Part shown: positions 49,474 through 57,117 of the stretch, piece by piece
How positions within the stretch are numbered: the first letter of the stretch is position 1
How the letters are laid out: each line of letters opens with the position of its first letter
Origin: Siphonobacter curvatus
Lineage (GTDB): Bacteria; Bacteroidota; Bacteroidia; Cytophagales; Spirosomataceae
NCBI RefSeq assembly: GCF_002943425.1
Contig: NZ_PTRA01000001.1
Location: 3,596,001 to 3,660,000 of the forward strand
DNA: 64,000 nucleotides
Direction: 5' to 3'
Notes under the pieces: model-generated
The model's database searches: none
Told to the model about the DNA's origin: nothing
Seen by the model: the letters and a program-made list of their open reading frames with translations, nothing else
Position numbers and translations under genes: made by a program

Positions 49474-49899
49474 TTATTCGTTCGTCGTTACGGCTAACGT
49501 TACCTCCACGTTGTTGCGAGTAGCGTTTGAGTACGGGCATACCTGATGAGCTTTCGCTACTAAAGCTTCGGCCGTAGCCTGATCCACCCCGGGTACGTTT
49601 GCGTTCAAGGTAACGGCCAGTCCAAATCCACCGGCATCGTTTTTACCAATGCTTACTTCCGCCGTAATCGTTGTCATGCCTGCTTTTACTTTTTCAGTAC
49701 GGATAATCAGACTTAACGCACTGTCAAAACAAGCCGCGTAACCTGCGGCAAACAATTGTTCGGGATTGGTATACGCTCCACCGGAACCGCCCATTTCTTT
49801 CGGAACTCGCGTTTCCAGATTCAATACGCCATCACTTGATTTTACTTGACCGTTGCGTCCACCCGTGGCAGTTGCTTGGGCCGTATACAATTTTTCCAT
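49474..49899 (-). CDS. ohr: Organic hydroperoxide resistance protein Ohr
   Basis: Ohr reduces organic peroxides through two cysteines, here Cys57 in GYAACFDSAL and Cys121 in QVCPYSNATR. The 141-residue length and the VPKEMGGSGGAYTNPEQLF stretch are typical. It lies 11 bases after its regulator gene ohrR, so the two form an operon. It complements the catalase at 3003 against peroxide stress. Confidence 0.96.
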   Translation of the reverse strand: MEKLYTAQATATGGRNGQVKSSDGVLNLETRVPKEMGGSGGAYTNPEQLFAAGYAACFDSALSLIIRTEKVKAGMTTITAEVSIGKNDAGGFGLAVTLNANVPGVDQATAEALVAKAHQVCPYSNATRNNVEVTLAVTTNE

Positions 49900-49910
49900 G
49901 GTTGTTGATT

Positions 49911-50348
49911 TTACAATACTTGCGTATGCTGTACTAAAAAATGTTGCAATTGCTCCCGTAGTTGCATAGCCTGTTCAGGCTCCAAATGCAGGCAGCTAAG
50001 TAATTGATTGGGAATAGCCGCAGCCTGAGCTTGCAGGTCTTTTCCGGCTTCCGTTAACGTGATGTTTACCACTCGTTCATCGTCGCTGCTGCGAGTACGG
50101 GTTACCAGATTTTTTTCCTGCATTCTTTTCAGCAAAGGCGTCAACGTACCACTGTCCAGCCAGAGTTGCTCCCCTAATTCCTTTACCGTCACCGACTCTT
50201 TTTCCCACAATACCAGTAATACCAGATACTGCGGATACGTCAGCGAAAGTTCCTCCAGCAAGGGACGATACAACCCCGTAACGAGCCGGGACGCCGCGTA
50301 CAGCGGAAAACAAAGTTGCTGATCAAGCTTGAGCTGTTCCATATTCAT
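49911..50348 (-). CDS. ohrR: OhrR, peroxide-sensing MarR family regulator
   Basis: The 145-residue repressor has the reactive Cys13 in LCFPLYAASR, the hallmark of OhrR, and a winged helix with ELGEQLWLDSGTLTPLLKRM near 55. Oxidation of the cysteine releases DNA and induces ohr. A second Met at 50342 (MEQLKL) is also a possible start. Two palindromes upstream are candidate operators for autoregulation. Confidence 0.93.
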   Translation of the reverse strand: MNMEQLKLDQQLCFPLYAASRLVTGLYRPLLEELSLTYPQYLVLLVLWEKESVTVKELGEQLWLDSGTLTPLLKRMQEKNLVTRTRSSDDERVVNITLTEAGKDLQAQAAAIPNQLLSCLHLEPEQAMQLREQLQHFLVQHTQVL

Positions 50349-50357
50349 TTACAACTG

Positions 50358-50376
50358 CAAATATATTGTACACAAT
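50358..50376 (-). promoter_or_regulatory. ohrR promoter with overlapping ATTGTACACAAT dyad
   Basis: The minus strand has the -7 element TATATTTG (50358-50365). Immediately upstream is ATTGTGTACAAT (50365-50376), a 5-bp dyad akin to the AT-rich OhrR boxes. Binding there would block the polymerase, fitting autorepression. Confidence 0.55.
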
Positions 50377-50407
50377 TTAATTTTAAACAACTAATCCATA
50401 TTATTTT

Positions 50408-50433
50408 TAAACAATCCATAAATCGATTGTTTA
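50408..50433 (-). promoter_or_regulatory. Second palindrome upstream of ohrR
   Basis: TAAACAATC (50408-50416) and GATTGTTTA (50425-50433) form a perfect 9-bp dyad with an 8-base spacer. It may be a second regulator site or another OhrR site. Confidence 0.45.
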
Positions 50434-50465
50434 CGATTACCTATAGTATTGGTTGTCAACACACT

Positions 50466-50498
50466 AAAAAAAAGAAGCCTGTCGATCTCTCGGCAGGC
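50466..50498 (-). terminator. Terminator of the PLP decarboxylase gene
   Basis: On the minus strand, CGGCAGGC-type arms (50477-50484 with 50491-50498, one G-U pair) are followed by CTTC and a run of eight T. It ends the decarboxylase transcript. Confidence 0.78.
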
Positions 50499-50522
50499 CC
50501 ACACGCTTGTTTTCAGGCTCTG

Positions 50523-51923
50523 TTAGGCATTCAATACCTGCAAAACGCAGGACAACTCTTCCAACGCTTCGTCTACGTGCGATTCAGTAGTTCGGAAATT
50601 AACGAAAGCGGCCCGCAGGCAAAACGTGCCTTCCAGTAGCGTTGGTGTTATAAATACCTTCCCTCGCTGATTCAGCAAGGCTAAGAATTCAGCGGCCCGT
50701 TCGGGCATTTGGCGAAGCGTAAAACAAACGACGTTGAGCCGCACCGGAGCTACCAGCCGGAAATCTGTACTGGTTTCGAGGGCCTCGCCCAGTCGCTGGG
50801 CACAGCGTACGCTCTGCTCGACCCTATCCGCAAAACCCGCTTTTCCATAGGCCATGAGACTAAACCAGGCGGGTAAAGCCCGGAGTCGACGGGAGTTGTC
50901 AGGTAGAAAATTTAGATACGAAAAATCCTCGTCCGGATCACCCAGGTACGGAGCATTGGAATTCTGGAAGGTTTGTACCTGCAAATGCTGATGTTTCCGC
51001 TGCGTGAAAATGACGGCACTATCGTACGGAACATTCATCCACTTGTGGCAATCGACGGTGATACTGTCGGCATTTTCCCAGCCCCGCAAGCGGTCGGCGT
51101 ATTGGGGTGAGCAGGCCGCAAACCCGCCAAAAGCCGCGTCTACGTGCCACCAGAATGGGTACTGCTGCCGGAGTCGCTGTACGCCGAGGAAATCATCAAA
51201 ATCGACGGTATTTACCGTTCCGGCACTTGTACTGACAATGATGGGCTGGCCCTGATACTGGCGGAGTTTTTCTTCCAAGTCTTCCAGATCAACGGCTTCA
51301 CGATCCGGGAGTGTCCGCAGTTTGATCAGGCGATTACTACCCATTCCCAACATCGCCATGGCTTTGCGTACGGCCGAGTGCGGGGTAGCCGCCAGAACGA
51401 TGGGTTGCACGGACAGGCCTTTCCGAGCAATATCCTGACCCATTTGTACGCCTGCCCACTGCCGGGCTACGGCTAGACCCGTGAAAATGGACATCGTCGC
51501 TCCCGATACAAACCCACCCGTGAAGGTATCCGGTAAGCCCAGCAGCTGCCGCATGCTTCGAATCGTTTCGACTTCCAACTGGGCAGAGCGATCACCCGTT
51601 CCCTGAAGGCTCTGCGGATTCGCGTCAAATACGGACGTGAGCCAGTCACCCGCCATAGCCGCTGGCGTGGTACCACCCACCACATAACCCCAGTACCGGG
51701 GGCCAGCACTAGCTACCATCCAGGGCTGGTAATGCTGGCGGAAAAAGGCCAACGCCTGAGCGGTTCCCCAACCCGCTGCGGGCAATTCAGCCGAGACGAA
51801 ATCCTGCAGCTGCGGGCTGGTTGGTACGGATTCAATATTCTGAAGATAGGCCGTAGCCTGGGACCGGACTTCTGCCAACAGGTCATCCCACTGCTCAATG
51901 TCCGTTTGCAAAAATGAATTCAT
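50523..51923 (-). CDS. PLP-dependent group II decarboxylase
   Basis: The 466-residue protein has the fold-type I decarboxylase layout, with the active-site Lys in SITVDCHKWMNVPYD near 300 and the Asp of HVDAAFGG near 265. Relatives act on aromatic L-amino acids, glutamate or diaminobutyrate; the substrate is not clear. It starts inside the 3' end of the DinB gene (29-base overlap), so the pair is translationally coupled. Confidence 0.85.
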   Translation of the reverse strand: MNSFLQTDIEQWDDLLAEVRSQATAYLQNIESVPTSPQLQDFVSAELPAAGWGTAQALAFFRQHYQPWMVASAGPRYWGYVVGGTTPAAMAGDWLTSVFDANPQSLQGTGDRSAQLEVETIRSMRQLLGLPDTFTGGFVSGATMSIFTGLAVARQWAGVQMGQDIARKGLSVQPIVLAATPHSAVRKAMAMLGMGSNRLIKLRTLPDREAVDLEDLEEKLRQYQGQPIIVSTSAGTVNTVDFDDFLGVQRLRQQYPFWWHVDAAFGGFAACSPQYADRLRGWENADSITVDCHKWMNVPYDSAVIFTQRKHQHLQVQTFQNSNAPYLGDPDEDFSYLNFLPDNSRRLRALPAWFSLMAYGKAGFADRVEQSVRCAQRLGEALETSTDFRLVAPVRLNVVCFTLRQMPERAAEFLALLNQRGKVFITPTLLEGTFCLRAAFVNFRTTESHVDEALEELSCVLQVLNA

Positions 51924-52386
51924 GGCTTTTACTACAGGAACGTTTGAAGCTGAACCGGCGATGGTAATTCATTTGTCCGGTATGATAGGCCAGATGCATA
52001 AGCAGATGCGTTAGGGCTACGGCAATGCTTTGCCCGGGGGAAATCGACAGCACCTCCGCTGGGTACGGAGCTTCGAGGTCGTCCACCTGCTCGATGGACT
52101 GCCGAATCAGGGCGGGCAAAGCATTTACTTCCGTTAGTAAGGCGGTACGTGAAAAAACTTGCTGCGTAAACTCGGCTTCGCGGTTGCGTTGGTACGGCAC
52201 CTTACCCAGCGTCAGGCCAATATAGGTTTTCAGATTACCGATCAGGTGTTGCCCCAGATGTCCGGCGGAATTAATGGTTCCGGGTACTACCGCCCAAAGC
52301 GTTTCTTCATTCGGATAGGCCTGCAGTTCACTGGAAAGTTTGGCCAGTTCACGATCATAAAATCGGATATAGTCGGCTTTGGTCAT
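51895..52386 (-). CDS. DinB family protein
   Basis: The 163-residue helical protein matches the DinB four-helix bundle, with metal-binding His in INSAGHLGQHLIGNLK near 38 and HLLMHLAYHTGQMNYHRR near 127. Roles in the family include thiol-linked transfer reactions, but this one is unassigned. Its last about 10 codons overlap the decarboxylase start. The tail FKRSCSKSHEFIFANGH is not conserved and may be an extension past the family end. Confidence 0.8.
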   Translation of the reverse strand: MTKADYIRFYDRELAKLSSELQAYPNEETLWAVVPGTINSAGHLGQHLIGNLKTYIGLTLGKVPYQRNREAEFTQQVFSRTALLTEVNALPALIRQSIEQVDDLEAPYPAEVLSISPGQSIAVALTHLLMHLAYHTGQMNYHRRFSFKRSCSKSHEFIFANGH

Positions 52387-52490
52387 GATTGGAGGAATGA
52401 TAGAAGGACTGACGATCTTTTTGTTTTATTTAACCGGCATGGGTTGAATAGACTTTCCTACCCATGCTGTTTTCATTCAATGAAAAGGAC

Positions 52491-53423
52491 TTACGCCTCC
52501 GCTGCTTCGACAAGCAAAGCTCTCTTTTTCTCCTGCTGTCGTCGGTACCCCTGATTGACCAGATACACGCCCACCATGGTAATAGCAAAGGCCAGTCCCG
52601 TAATCCAGGTGACGTGTTCGTGCAAAATCAAATAACCTAAAACAATGGCCACCAGCGGATTAATGTAGGCATACACCGAAACTAAACCCGCGGGCAACTG
52701 GGACATTGCGTACAGATACGACACAAACGCAACGATCGATCCGAAGATAATTAGGTACAGCAAAGCCAGCCCCGAAGTCAGGCTCAGCGAGGGCAGGTGC
52801 TGCCAATCTTCCGCCAGAGCACTGAGTACCAAAAGGCCCGTGCCTCCGACCAACATTTGAATAGCCGCGTTGAAGAAGGCATGGGACTGAGCCCGGTGCG
52901 TTTGCGTATACAGCCCCCCACTCGCAAAAGACAGGCATGAGAAAAGCGTTACGCCAATGCCCATCAGCGACTTCCGATCGGCCATGAAGTTCATGTGATC
53001 GCGAAAGACCAGTAGTACACCCAGAAAACCCATGAGCATCCCCAGAACGATCCGGCCATTGAGCTTATCCTGCGGTCGGATGACGAGTTGAATGAGGATG
53101 GTAAACAAAGGAATCAGCGAGCAAATGAGAGCCGCCAGCCCACTCGGAATAAAGCGTACGGCCCAGCCCACGATACCCGTTCCGAAGGTAATCATACACA
53201 AGCCAGGAATGATTTGCAGTTTAATATCGGACCATCCGCCGGGCACGGCCCGGTATCGGATCACGACAAACGTGAGTAACAACAACCCGGCTGCCGTATT
53301 TCGAAGAGCCATAAATAACAGAGCCGGAAAGCCCGCCACCCCAATACGGGCGGCCAGGTAGGTCGTGCCCCAGAGGAAACAAATGGTAGCCAGAGCTACA
53401 TACGCTTTTTGAGTGTTTCGCAT
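52491..53423 (-). CDS. EamA/DMT family transporter
   Basis: The 310-residue permease has ten membrane helices in two EamA repeats, with FLWGTTYLAARIGV near 16 and the second repeat near 150. These carry metabolites such as amino acids or nucleotide sugars. The ATG at 53423 is preferred; the frame is open to 53450. The divergent MocR regulator at 53630 makes it the likely target gene. Confidence 0.88.
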   Translation of the reverse strand: MRNTQKAYVALATICFLWGTTYLAARIGVAGFPALLFMALRNTAAGLLLLTFVVIRYRAVPGGWSDIKLQIIPGLCMITFGTGIVGWAVRFIPSGLAALICSLIPLFTILIQLVIRPQDKLNGRIVLGMLMGFLGVLLVFRDHMNFMADRKSLMGIGVTLFSCLSFASGGLYTQTHRAQSHAFFNAAIQMLVGGTGLLVLSALAEDWQHLPSLSLTSGLALLYLIIFGSIVAFVSYLYAMSQLPAGLVSVYAYINPLVAIVLGYLILHEHVTWITGLAFAITMVGVYLVNQGYRRQQEKKRALLVEAAEA

Positions 53424-53522
53424 CGCCGTAGTCAGGAAAGTACGCCGCAAAACTCGGGTTTCTTTCCAAGCGAAAACAGATGCAGATTTTTAAAATATAA
53501 GCAGAACAGATTTACTTCCATT

Positions 53523-53542
53523 ATACCAGAAATCTTCGGTAT
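53523..53542. promoter_or_regulatory. Palindrome in the EamA-MocR divergent promoter
   Basis: ATACCAGAAATCTTCGGTAT is a dyad (ATACC/GGTAT with GAA/TTC inside). It lies 41 bases before the -7 element of the regulator and 100 bases before the EamA start, where a regulator could control both genes. Confidence 0.5.
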
Positions 53543-53582
53543 GATTCTCAGTATGAAACCCATACTTTCAGCTTCCGGCTTT

Positions 53583-53590
53583 TACCTTTG
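53583..53590 (+). promoter_or_regulatory. -7 element TACCTTTG of the MocR gene
   Basis: TACCTTTG matches TAnnTTTG and lies 39 bases before the ATG at 53630. It shows that the longer frame starting at 53588 begins inside the promoter and is not the real start. Confidence 0.6.
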
Positions 53591-53629
53591 TACTCCGAAC
53601 AGATTACCATCGCTGTCTTTTATTTCGTT

Positions 53630-55069
53630 ATGGCGAACGCATCCCTTACCGAAGAGTTTCTATACGTTCAGGTAGCCGAACGGCTGGAAAAGCAAATGGA
53701 GAGCCAGGTTCTCAAGACGGGCGATAAACTTTTATCTCTGCGGGCTCTGAGTCTGGAACAAGGCATCAGTCTGAGTACTGCCTACAAAGCGTACGTCGAA
53801 CTGGAAAATAAGGGCCTGATCGAAGCCCGGCCCAAGTCCGGGTATTTCGTCCGGTATACGTCCAGGCGGGTACCGCAGCTCCTGCCCGCCCCGGCCGTGA
53901 ATCGTTCGCCGGAAAAGGTCAGCGTCGACGCCATGATTCGCCGCGTGTACGACAACCTTTCGCAAACCGATGTAGTCAAGTTGTCGGTAGCCACCCCGGC
54001 TCTGGAACTCTTACCCGAAGCCAAGCTCAACAAAGCCATGCTGGAAGCCCTCCGGCAAAACCCCAGCAGCTGTACGGCCTACGAAGAACTACGCGGCAAC
54101 CTGACCTTACGGAAACAGATTGCCAAACACGCCTTCAACTGGAATGGCACCCTTACGGAACACGAGGTAGTAACCACGCAGGGTTGTATGGAGGCTCTGG
54201 TCTTCTGTCTGAAAGCCGTTACCAAACCCGGCGATACGGTAGCCATTGAAAGTCCGACCTACTTTGGCATTTTCAATGTCATGAAAAGTCTGGGGCTGCG
54301 GGTACTCGAAATTCCTACCGATCCTACCGAGGGTATTCGAATCGATTTGCTGGAACAGGCTTTGGAAACAACGTCCATTGCGGCCTGCCTGTTCGTTCCT
54401 AATTTTTGTAATCCGGTGGGAGCTTTGATGCCCGATCACCGCAAGAAGCAGTTGGTCAAACTGTTGGCTTCGCGGGAAATCCCGCTGATTGAAGACGACA
54501 TTTACGGAGAAATGTACTTCGGTAAAACCCGGCCCCGTACCTGCAAGAGTTTCGATACGCAGGGACTGGTCATGCTCTGTTCATCGGTATCCAAAACGCT
54601 GGCTCCGGGGTACCGGGTGGGCTGGTGCATTCCGGGCCGTTTTCTCGAACAGGTCCTGAGTGTTAAACTCATGCATACGGTGTCTTCGGCTACGCCTACG
54701 CAGGCGGCCATTGCCATTTTTTTTGAAACGGGTCGGTACGATTTACACATGCGAAACCTGCGAAAAGCCCTCCACACGCAATGTTTGCGGTATTTACAGG
54801 CTATTGCCGACTATTTCCCCAGAAGTACGAAAGTCAGTCGTCCGCAGGGTGGGTACGTTTTGTGGATTGAGCTGGAAGCAGGCATCGACGCGTTTGAAGT
54901 ATACGAAAAAGCCTGGCTCGAAAAGATTAGCATTGCTCCGGGGCATATCTTCAGTACGGATGCCCGGTTTACGAATTACCTGCGAATCACATTTGGGGCT
55001 CCGTATACGCCAGAAATCGATAAAAGTCTGAAGAAACTGGGACGCCTGATTGAGTCCCTGCGGAAATGA
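53630..55069 (+). CDS. MocR/PdxR family regulator (GntR HTH plus aminotransferase domain)
   Basis: The 479-residue protein has an N-terminal GntR winged helix (LLSLRALSLEQGISLSTAYK near 34) and a C-terminal fold-type I aminotransferase domain. PLP would bind Lys in SSVSKTLAPGYRVGW near 325, with NPVG near 263 in the cofactor site. Such proteins sense PLP or amines. The divergent EamA transporter is its probable target. Known roles include PdxR, GabR, TauR and PtsJ; this one cannot be assigned. Confidence 0.9.
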   Translation: MANASLTEEFLYVQVAERLEKQMESQVLKTGDKLLSLRALSLEQGISLSTAYKAYVELENKGLIEARPKSGYFVRYTSRRVPQLLPAPAVNRSPEKVSVDAMIRRVYDNLSQTDVVKLSVATPALELLPEAKLNKAMLEALRQNPSSCTAYEELRGNLTLRKQIAKHAFNWNGTLTEHEVVTTQGCMEALVFCLKAVTKPGDTVAIESPTYFGIFNVMKSLGLRVLEIPTDPTEGIRIDLLEQALETTSIAACLFVPNFCNPVGALMPDHRKKQLVKLLASREIPLIEDDIYGEMYFGKTRPRTCKSFDTQGLVMLCSSVSKTLAPGYRVGWCIPGRFLEQVLSVKLMHTVSSATPTQAAIAIFFETGRYDLHMRNLRKALHTQCLRYLQAIADYFPRSTKVSRPQGGYVLWIELEAGIDAFEVYEKAWLEKISIAPGHIFSTDARFTNYLRITFGAPYTPEIDKSLKKLGRLIESLRK

Positions 55070-55078
55070 ACCATTCCT

Positions 55079-55125
55079 ATAAACTCAAACGTCCCGCCTG
55101 AAGCAGGCGGGACGTTTGAGTTTAT
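55079..55125. terminator. Bidirectional terminator hairpin
   Basis: A perfect 21-bp stem (55079-55099 with 55105-55125) has the 5-base loop GAAGC. It includes the stop codon of the minus-strand amidohydrolase, so both convergent genes share it. Confidence 0.82.
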
Positions 55126-56786
55126 TTCTCCGTCTTTTCGGATTTAGCTTTGGTTTCCTTCGTACGAACCGTTGGGTACTTGATTCCTAGTTGTTCGAGG
55201 TACGATTTGTATTTGGTTGGATCGTAGTAGTATTTTTTCATTTCCTCCCGAAACTCCGCCATGATTTCGGTATTGAGGTGGATGGCGGGTTTGTCCGTTT
55301 CCCGTACCAGGGGTTCGTATTTGACGTCCTTGGTTTGCACATCGGAGTAATAGTTCCAGGCGTTTTTGACCAGATCCGGACTGACGAGCAAATCCAGAAT
55401 CGTCATGGCTTCTACCTTGGCTCCGGCAGTAATCCCCTTGTGAGCAATCGGCGTGGCCATCGAGATCGCATTAGCCCAATGGTGACCGGGCAGCCCAGGA
55501 ATATTGGAAGGGTACCGCAGGACAATCGTCGGCATGGACCAGGAAATATCCGCAATATCGTCAGAACCCCCTCCCATCGATACCACGGGTGGCTCGATGG
55601 TACTGTCGAGTTTAACGGCCAGGCCGCTTTTCTCGGGTGACATCAATTCTTCCTGAATGGCTTTTGCCAGCGTCTGATCTTCCGAAGACCAGGTCGGCAG
55701 CCCTACCTTTTTAATATTTTTGAAGGTCGCCTCGGCAATGGGCTTACTGAAATGTCCCGGCCAGGCCGAACCCAGTATTTCGTAAGTGTACTTGGTATCA
55801 GTCATGATGGAGGCACCTTCCGCCATTTTCACGCCGTACTCAAATAACTGTTTGATTTTATCGTAACTCCGTTCCCGGAAGTAATACCATACCGAAGCTT
55901 TGGAAGGCACCACGTTGGGCTGATCGCCCCCGTCCACGATCACGTAATGCGAGCGTTGTGTGGGCAACAGGTGCTCCCGCTTAAAATTCCAGCCAATGTT
56001 CATCAGCTCTACCGCGTCCAGGGCACTGCGGCCTCGCCAGGGAGCACCGGCGGCGTGAGCGGCGGCTCCTTCAAAATTGAACTTGACCGAAACCAGTCCG
56101 TTGTTACCGACATCTCCGTAGACAACCCCCAGATTATTTCCGACATGGGTGAAGATACAGGCGTCTACATCCTTGAAATAACCGTCCCGAATGTAATACG
56201 CCTTGGTCCCTACCTGTTCTTCGGCCACACCCGGCCAAAGCATGAGCGTACCCGAAATCTTTTCCCGTTCCATGATTTTCTTCAGAGCCAGGGCCGCGGT
56301 AATATTCAGCGGATTGCCTGAATTATGGCCTTCCCCGTGGCCAGGGGCTCCGTCGATGATGGGATCGTGGTAGGCGACGCCGGGCTTTTGCGAGGCTTTC
56401 GGAATACAGTCAATGTCCGAGCCAACGGCAATTTTAGGTTTTCCGCTACCCCAGGTTGCTGTCCAGGCCGTTGGAATACCACCGATGCCGCGCTGAATGG
56501 TAAAGCCGTTTTTCTCCAGAACGCCCGTCAGGTACTTGGACGTCTCGTGCTCCTGAAAGCCCAGTTCGCCGAAGCTGAAGACCATGTCATTCATTTCGGC
56601 GGAGAAGTCTTTCATTTTATCAATTTCTGCCGCTAACTCCTGCTTGAGAGCCTCCAGCTTTTTAGCCGGGATGAGCAGATTTGCCGTCGCTTCGGGAGCT
56701 TTCTTTTTGCGCTGGGCCGAGGCTATTCCGCAACCCATCGTTACCAGCAATACCAGCAGAGCCGGGATTGAAATAGAAGATTTCAT
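55122..56786 (-). CDS. Secreted M20 family amidohydrolase (AbgB-like)
   Basis: The 554-residue protein starts with a signal sequence and a possible lipobox (LLVLLVTMGCG). The M20 metal site is spread over GSDIDCIP near 118, GEGHNSGN near 146 and the AEEQVGTK stretch near 181. The dimerisation domain lies in the middle. Relatives split p-aminobenzoyl-glutamate or N-acyl amino acids. The ATG at 56786 is chosen because it precedes the signal; an open frame runs further to 57038 without support. Confidence 0.85.
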   Translation of the reverse strand: MKSSISIPALLVLLVTMGCGIASAQRKKKAPEATANLLIPAKKLEALKQELAAEIDKMKDFSAEMNDMVFSFGELGFQEHETSKYLTGVLEKNGFTIQRGIGGIPTAWTATWGSGKPKIAVGSDIDCIPKASQKPGVAYHDPIIDGAPGHGEGHNSGNPLNITAALALKKIMEREKISGTLMLWPGVAEEQVGTKAYYIRDGYFKDVDACIFTHVGNNLGVVYGDVGNNGLVSVKFNFEGAAAHAAGAPWRGRSALDAVELMNIGWNFKREHLLPTQRSHYVIVDGGDQPNVVPSKASVWYYFRERSYDKIKQLFEYGVKMAEGASIMTDTKYTYEILGSAWPGHFSKPIAEATFKNIKKVGLPTWSSEDQTLAKAIQEELMSPEKSGLAVKLDSTIEPPVVSMGGGSDDIADISWSMPTIVLRYPSNIPGLPGHHWANAISMATPIAHKGITAGAKVEAMTILDLLVSPDLVKNAWNYYSDVQTKDVKYEPLVRETDKPAIHLNTEIMAEFREEMKKYYYDPTKYKSYLEQLGIKYPTVRTKETKAKSEKTEK

Positions 56787-56823
56787 GGATGGTTTTGGTT
56801 TAGGATGATGGATCGTTGATTGA

Positions 56824-56863
56824 ATCCGCACGTTCCAAATTTTTAGTTTTAGAACGTGCGGAT
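56824..56863. other. Hairpin in the leader of the amidohydrolase
   Basis: ATCCGCACGTTC (56824-56835) and GAACGTGCGGAT (56852-56863) form a perfect 12-bp stem with a 16-base AT-rich loop. It lies 38 bases upstream of the amidohydrolase start. On the plus strand a T-run follows at 56867, on the minus strand none. Confidence 0.5.
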
Positions 56864-56980
56864 GACTTTTTGAATAGAAGGTTTTAAGCGTTCGAAGGGA
56901 ACGCCTCTGGAATTCGTAGGCCGTGTACGGTACCCTGTATGGGCACTTGTATCGGTTTGGAAGGTAGCTATCAACGGCTA

Positions 56981-57020
56981 GTACAAGTGGTACAGCTTTG
57001 GAAACCAGCACCACTTGTAC
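56981..57020. other. Nested hairpin in the 56787-57117 intergenic region
   Basis: GTACAAGTGGT (56981-56991) and ACCACTTGTAC (57010-57020) pair perfectly, and inside them GCTTTGG and CCAGC extend the stem with one bulge. A third GCACTTGTA lies at 56944. The rest of the 331-base gap has no gene. Confidence 0.5.
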
Positions 57021-57117
57021 GGGTCTCCTTTCTTCCATCCAACCCCAACCCGAAGGAGTTTAATCTGCATAGCCCCGTATACCATGTGGGGATTCAAATA
57101 GCCCTGATAGGCAGCCC

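Noticed and set aside
56787-57038. Longer N-terminus of the M20 amidohydrolase
   Set aside because: The signal peptide begins at the ATG 56786, and the extra 84 residues translate hairpin DNA.
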